Assembly (NCBI GenBank): GCA_002702745.1
Contig: PABM01000032.1
Location: 1-11,452 of the forward strand
Length of the DNA: 11,452 bases
Reading direction: 5' to 3'
From: Flavobacteriaceae bacterium
GTDB taxonomy: Bacteria; Bacteroidota; Bacteroidia; Flavobacteriales; Flavobacteriaceae
This document shows, one piece after another, positions 8,308 through 11,452 of the stretch (its first letter is position 1; every line of letters begins with the position of its first letter). The notes beneath the pieces are model-generated. The model made no database searches, was not told the origin of the DNA, and saw nothing but the letters and a program-made list of their open reading frames with translations. A program made the position numbers and the translations under genes.

Positions 8308-9158
8308 GCATTAATATCTTGAGAAATTCTAATTCCAGCTAATGCCAGCCTGGCTTCTTCAACTGTATCGTAGCTGTTATATGCGACTTGTAGCAAGCCG
8401 AATTTATTTACACCTACTTTTCTAGCCTCAATAAATCCTTTATTTTTTAGTTCAGCAATCATTTTTAATGAATTTTCTTCAAGCATAAATGAACCGGCAA
8501 TTATATGAAAGTCACCATATTGCTTTTTGATTGGAAGCTTAACTGTTGGCAAAGATGAGTTTATATTAAATGTAGCTTTTTGTATTTTTTTCTCAATTTC
8601 TAAATTAGCTTGAGCATATGATGCTTCGTTAAATTCGTTAATACTATCAAAATAACTTTTAGTGAAAATTCCAGCTAAAGATAAAAACACGATTAGAATT
8701 GCAGCATATTTTAAGTATGAGTTGCTTATATTATTTGAAGCTCTTTTTATTTCGTTTGAGTCCATTGAATTTAATCCATAAGAACTTTTTAAAAAGATTG
8801 AATTTTGACTTGGGGTAAAAATATATTTTTCATTTTCTAATGAAATTGAGCCAATATTTTTTATTTCAATATAGCCCTGCTTAATTATTTTCTTGTGAGA
8901 TTTAACAACCCAGTTATTAAGTTTATTATTTGCCATTTCGTAGCTAATATTTTCATTAGACGAAATTTCATTGATTAACAGACCATCACTTTTAATCAAA
9001 CTTTTATTAAAAGTTATTTCTTTATTTGGGGGATAAATTTTTGAACCATCAAGACTAATCTTTGCAGAAATATTTCTTGCTACAAATGCTCCAAACTTTG
9101 GAACAATTACACAATCATGATCTTGTAATAAATTAAATATATGATAATTAATTTTCAT
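8286..9158 (-). CDS. HU-CCDC81 / transmembrane / SPOR domain protein
   Basis: This 290-residue protein appears to have four parts. Residues about 1-60 (with 'DHDCVIVPKFGAFVARNI' and 'PPNKEITFNKSLIKSDGLL') and 61-128 (with 'YIEIKNIGSISLENE' and 'YIFTPSQNS') match the paired bacterial HU-CCDC81 domains, relatives of the DNA-binding HU/IHF fold. A single membrane helix lies at about 149-166 ('LKYAAILIVFLSLAGIF'), a linker at 167-212, and a SPOR domain at about 214-288 ('GDFHIIAGSFMLEENSLKMI', 'ARKVGVNKFGLLQVAY'). SPOR domains bind peptidoglycan stripped of stem peptides at division sites. No signal peptide precedes the HU part, so the N-terminus should be cytoplasmic and SPOR periplasmic. It lies 49 bases after trpS and overlaps the thioesterase gene by 22 bases. 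The exact function is not established. Confidence 0.88.
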   Translation of the reverse strand: MKINYHIFNLLQDHDCVIVPKFGAFVARNISAKISLDGSKIYPPNKEITFNKSLIKSDGLLINEISSNENISYEMANNKLNNWVVKSHKKIIKQGYIEIKNIGSISLENEKYIFTPSQNSIFLKSSYGLNSMDSNEIKRASNNISNSYLKYAAILIVFLSLAGIFTKSYFDSINEFNEASYAQANLEIEKKIQKATFNINSSLPTVKLPIKKQYGDFHIIAGSFMLEENSLKMIAELKNKGFIEARKVGVNKFGLLQVAYNSYDTVEEARLALAGIRISQDINAWLLIKN

Positions 9159-9188
9159 GGTTATGTCTATAAGAATCTAATATATAAA

Positions 9189-9210
9189 ATTTCATGAAAT
9201 ATTTATTTCA
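9189..9210. repeat. TGAAAT/ATTTCA inverted-repeat triad after trpS
   Basis: Three 6-base half-sites lie in 22 bases: ATTTCA (9189-9194), TGAAAT (9195-9200) and ATTTCA (9205-9210). The first two form a perfect 12-base palindrome. The last two form a 6-bp stem with a 4-base ATTT loop that includes the trpS stop codon (plus-strand TCA, 9208-9210). The two pairings are mutually exclusive. It could be a weak terminator, a processing site, or an operator for the SPOR gene whose start is 31 bases away. The sequence is A/T-rich, so chance is not excluded. Confidence 0.4.
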
Positions 9211-10188
9211 ATAACCTAATTTTTTGCGAACTCTTGAAAGAACTTCATCAGCTACTAGTTTCGCTTTTGAAGCTCCATGGATTAGTATTTCATTTACTTC
9301 ACTGGGGTTGGAAATATAGTAGTTGTATTTCTGTCTTTCTTTGGAATATTTGTTTAGTATAAGTTCAAGCAAATCTTTTTTCCCATGTCCGTATCCATAA
9401 CCTCCGTTTTCATAATTTTTTTTCATAGTATTGATTTGATCAACATTTCCGATAAGGCTATATATTTTAAAAAGATTACAATTTTCCCAATCTTTAGGTT
9501 CTTCAAGTGAAGTTGAGTCAGTTTTAATAGATTGTATCTGCTTCTTTAATTCCTTTTCTGATGAAAAGATGTCAATGATATTATTTTTACTCTTACTCAT
9601 TTTTTCTCCATCAGTTCCTGGGATTAGTTTAGTCTCTTCTTGTAAATGTTCTTGAGGTAGGATAAAAGTTTCACCATAAACATTATGGAATCTACTAGCA
9701 ATATTTCGGGTAATTTCTAGATGTTGAAGCTGGTCTTTTCCAACAGGTACAACTTGAGCATCATATAGCAAGATATCCGCAGCCATAAGCATTGGGTAGT
9801 TAAAAAGTCCAGCATTTACATCATCTAATCTATCTTTTTTATCCTTAAAGCTATGTGCTAGTGTTAGACGATTATAAGGAAAAAAACAGCTTAGATACCA
9901 AGTAAGTTCGGTCACTTGCGGCACATCACTTTGCCTGTAGAATACAGTTTTTGATGGATCTAATCCACAAGCTAACCAAGCAGAGGCAGTATGTAAAGTA
10001 TTTTCTTGTAATAATCTAGAATTTTTTATTTGAGTCAATGAATGAAAATCAGCAATAAATAAATATGTTTCAACATCATTTTTTTTTGAAAAATTAATTG
10101 CTGGAATTATAGCTCCTAGAATATTTCCTAAGTGTGGTACACCAGTGCTTTGAACTCCGGTTAAAACTCTTTTTAATTTTTTACCCAT
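9208..10188 (-). CDS. trpS: Tryptophanyl-tRNA synthetase
   Basis: This class I aminoacyl-tRNA synthetase charges tRNA-Trp with tryptophan using ATP, in the cytoplasm. At 326 residues it has the usual bacterial length. The HIGH-equivalent is P18-H19-L20-G21-N22 within 'TGVQSTGVPHLGN', and the second ATP loop is the canonical K196-M197-S198-K199-S200. The block 'MLMAADILLYDAQVVPVGKD' (133-152) carries D138, aligned with the Asp that recognises the indole NH in bacterial TrpRS, and is followed by 'QLQHLEITR'. The ATG at 10188 directly follows a promoter-like box (see 10193-10200), so the mRNA may have almost no leader. It is the first gene of a minus-strand unit with the SPOR and thioesterase genes. 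An A9 run (T9 on the plus strand, 10079-10087) lies in its 5' third. Confidence 0.98.
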   Translation of the reverse strand: MGKKLKRVLTGVQSTGVPHLGNILGAIIPAINFSKKNDVETYLFIADFHSLTQIKNSRLLQENTLHTASAWLACGLDPSKTVFYRQSDVPQVTELTWYLSCFFPYNRLTLAHSFKDKKDRLDDVNAGLFNYPMLMAADILLYDAQVVPVGKDQLQHLEITRNIASRFHNVYGETFILPQEHLQEETKLIPGTDGEKMSKSKNNIIDIFSSEKELKKQIQSIKTDSTSLEEPKDWENCNLFKIYSLIGNVDQINTMKKNYENGGYGYGHGKKDLLELILNKYSKERQKYNYYISNPSEVNEILIHGASKAKLVADEVLSRVRKKLGY

Positions 10189-10192
10189 AAAA

Positions 10193-10200
10193 CAAAGTTA
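10193..10200 (-). promoter_or_regulatory. Bacteroidota-type -7 box upstream of trpS
   Basis: On the minus strand the bases read TAACTTTG, an exact match to the Bacteroidota -7 consensus TAnnTTTG. The box ends four bases before the trpS ATG, so transcription would begin at or within a few bases of the start codon, giving a leaderless or nearly leaderless mRNA. No clear TTTG -33 element lies at the expected distance upstream, only A/T-rich sequence. The position in a 41-base divergent gap supports a promoter; the missing -33 element weakens it. Confidence 0.45.
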
Positions 10201-10224
10201 AAGTTTTTATTAAAATAAATTAAC

Positions 10225-10232
10225 TAGTTTTG
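10225..10232 (+). promoter_or_regulatory. Bacteroidota-type -7 box at the plsC-family gene start
   Basis: The plus strand reads TAGTTTTG, an exact TAnnTTTG match, at the right edge of the trpS/acyltransferase gap. It overlaps the TTG codon at 10230. If it is the true -7 box, transcription would start near 10236-10239 and the GTG at 10239 would be the translation start. A T-run at 10204-10208 lies near the -33 region but is not a TTTG match. Confidence 0.35.
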
Positions 10233-10994
10233 AAACTTGTGAAGGTAGCTAAGTACATTTTCTGGACATTTTATAATATATGGTTTTACATATTAGTATT
10301 TGTATGCACTATCATAGTAATTTTTCCTGCATTTATTTTTATTCTTATAAATAAAAATTGGTACAGTAAATTTTATGTTATGGGGGTTTTATGGTCTGAT
10401 TTAATTTTATTTTTTATGGGGATGATTCCATCTAGAGATAGAAGCTTAAATATTAAATCTGATACTCCATATATATTTGTTGCCAACCACGTTTCAATGA
10501 TTGATGTAATGTTGTTAGTTTCAACAGTTAGAAAAAATCCACTGGTTTTTATAGGTAAAAAAGAATTAGAAAAAATTCCTATTTACGGATATATTTATAA
10601 AAGAACAATGATTTTAGTAGACAGGTCCAGTAATGAGAGTAAGAAAGAGGTTTTTAAACAAACTAAGAAAAAATTAAACTCTGGAATTAGTATAGCAATT
10701 TTCCCTGAGGGAACAGTTCCTGACTTAGACGTCGAATTAGCACCATTTAAGCACGGAGCTTTTAGCATGGCAATTGAACATCAGATCCCAATAGTACCTA
10801 TGACTTTTTTAGATAACAAAAAACGCTTTCCATGGAGTTTTGGTGGACTAGTCGGAGGATCTAAGGGCTCGCCTGGAAGGCTTCGGGTAAAAATTCATGA
10901 CCCAATTGATACCAAAGGGATGGTTAAAGAAGATAGAGTAAAACTAAGTAAAGACGTAAGAAAATTAATGCTTGACGATTTAAAAAATTCTTAA
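10230..10994 (+). CDS. 1-acyl-sn-glycerol-3-phosphate acyltransferase (PlsC family)
   Basis: The product (254 residues from TTG, 251 from GTG) is a membrane-bound acyltransferase that adds the second acyl chain to lysophosphatidic acid, or acts on a related lysolipid. An N-terminal hydrophobic region (about 9-40), and perhaps a second segment (48-66), anchor it. The four acyltransferase motifs are present: H87-x4-D92 in 'NHVSMID' (catalytic His/Asp), '[12 protein letters not shown]' (109-120), 'FPEGT' (158-162; phosphate binding) and 'IPIVPM' (186-191). The first possible start is TTG 10230, since an in-frame TAA lies at 10221-10223. GTG at 10239 is a strong alternative because a promoter-like box overlaps the TTG. 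The stop overlaps the convergent recA stop. The symbol plsC fits the family, but paralogues are common. Confidence 0.87.
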   Translation: MKLVKVAKYIFWTFYNIWFYILVFVCTIIVIFPAFIFILINKNWYSKFYVMGVLWSDLILFFMGMIPSRDRSLNIKSDTPYIFVANHVSMIDVMLLVSTVRKNPLVFIGKKELEKIPIYGYIYKRTMILVDRSSNESKKEVFKQTKKKLNSGISIAIFPEGTVPDLDVELAPFKHGAFSMAIEHQIPIVPMTFLDNKKRFPWSFGGLVGGSKGSPGRLRVKIHDPIDTKGMVKEDRVKLSKDVRKLMLDDLKNS

Positions 10995-11452
10995 ATGATT
11001 TCTTTAAGCTTGGCTTCAAGTGTTTCCATTAAATCTGGATTGTCTTTTAGTAAATTTTTAACGGCGTCTCTTCCTTGCCCCAGTTTTGTACCGTCATAGC
11101 TAAACCAAGAACCACTTTTATTAATTATTTCTGCCTCAACAGCTAAGTCAATTATTTCACCGACTTTTGAAATACCTTCTCCGTACATAATATCAAACTC
11201 AGCTAATTTAAAAGGGGGAGCAACTTTATTTTTTACAATTTTTACCCTAGTTTTATTACCCATCACAACCCCATCACTACTTTTTATCTGAGTCGACCTT
11301 CTAATATCCAATCTAATTGAAGCATAAAATTTAAGAGCGTTACCACCCGTTGTTGTTTCAGGATTACCAAACATTATTCCTATTTTCTCTCTTAACTGAT
11401 TTATGAAAATTACTGTACAATTAGTTTTACTTATTGAGCTAGTAAGTTTTCT
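10991..11452 (-). CDS. recA: Recombinase RecA, C-terminal part (partial)
   Basis: The frame is open to the window edge and gives the last 153 residues; the start, Walker A and Walker B regions lie beyond base 11452. The first visible residues ([20 protein letters not shown], then REKIG) are the end of loop L1 and the strand with the conserved Gln/Arg pair. They are followed by the DNA-binding loop L2 ('[17 protein letters not shown]') and 'RLDIRR'. The end of the core and the C-terminal domain follow ('[18 protein letters not shown]', '[17 protein letters not shown]'). The tail stops soon after that domain (LEAKLKEII) and lacks the long acidic extension of E. coli RecA. RecA forms filaments on single-stranded DNA for recombination and SOS induction. 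ATG 11374 is internal (a conserved Met), not the start. Confidence 0.97.
   Translation of the reverse strand, partial: RKLTSSISKTNCTVIFINQLREKIGIMFGNPETTTGGNALKFYASIRLDIRRSTQIKSSDGVVMGNKTRVKIVKNKVAPPFKLAEFDIMYGEGISKVGEIIDLAVEAEIINKSGSWFSYDGTKLGQGRDAVKNLLKDNPDLMETLEAKLKEII

Noticed and set aside
11374..11452. RecA starting at the internal Met (11374)
   Set aside because: The frame continues upstream to the window edge and encodes conserved RecA sequence (strand with INQLREKIG), so the gene is cut by the window edge rather than truncated.

Overview
The window is a chromosomal housekeeping segment of a Bacteroidota (Flavobacteriia-type) bacterium. This assignment rests on the gene order (F0F1 genes atpB-E-F-H-A-G without atpD/atpC, then flippase, dut, DUF4292 lipoprotein, EnvC), on a protein fusing HU-CCDC81-type domains to SPOR, on the lack of Shine-Dalgarno sequences, and on TAnnTTTG promoter-like boxes. 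The DNA is strongly AT-rich. Only about 220 of 11452 bases lie outside genes (about 98% coding), which suggests a streamlined, perhaps marine, flavobacterium. I see no mobile element, CRISPR array, RNA gene or gene-free stretch over 300 bases.

Layout. Bases 1-3857 (+) hold the 3' end of atpB, then atpE, atpF, atpH, atpA and atpG: the membrane rotor and stator plus the alpha, gamma and delta parts of ATP synthase. Bases 3923-7772 (+) hold a tightly packed set: a 14-helix MATE/Wzx-like flippase, dUTPase (dut), a LolB-like DUF4292 lipoprotein and a degenerate M23 protein of the EnvC type. Bases 7774-10188 (-) hold trpS, then an HU-CCDC81/TM/SPOR protein, then a hotdog acyl-CoA thioesterase. Bases 10230-10994 (+) hold a PlsC-type acyltransferase. 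Bases 10991-11452 (-) hold the 3' part of recA.

How the genes work together. The ATP synthase block makes ATP from the proton gradient. The middle of the window is weighted toward the cell envelope: a lipid-linked saccharide flippase, a putative lipoprotein-handling factor, an amidase activator for septal peptidoglycan splitting, a SPOR protein expected at the division site, and phospholipid acylation. Interleaved are genome-maintenance genes (dut, recA) and trpS. The most thought-provoking item is the SPOR protein. It places two HU-like domains in the cytoplasm and a septal-peptidoglycan-binding domain in the periplasm, so it could tie DNA to the division site. It lies close to a catalytically dead EnvC-like activator.

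Nothing here is clearly a new system. The best leads are that DNA/septum protein, a divergent trpS/plsC promoter region with two exact -7 boxes, a TGAAAT inverted-repeat triad at the trpS/SPOR junction, several TTG starts, and convergent gene ends that abut or overlap with no room for terminators.
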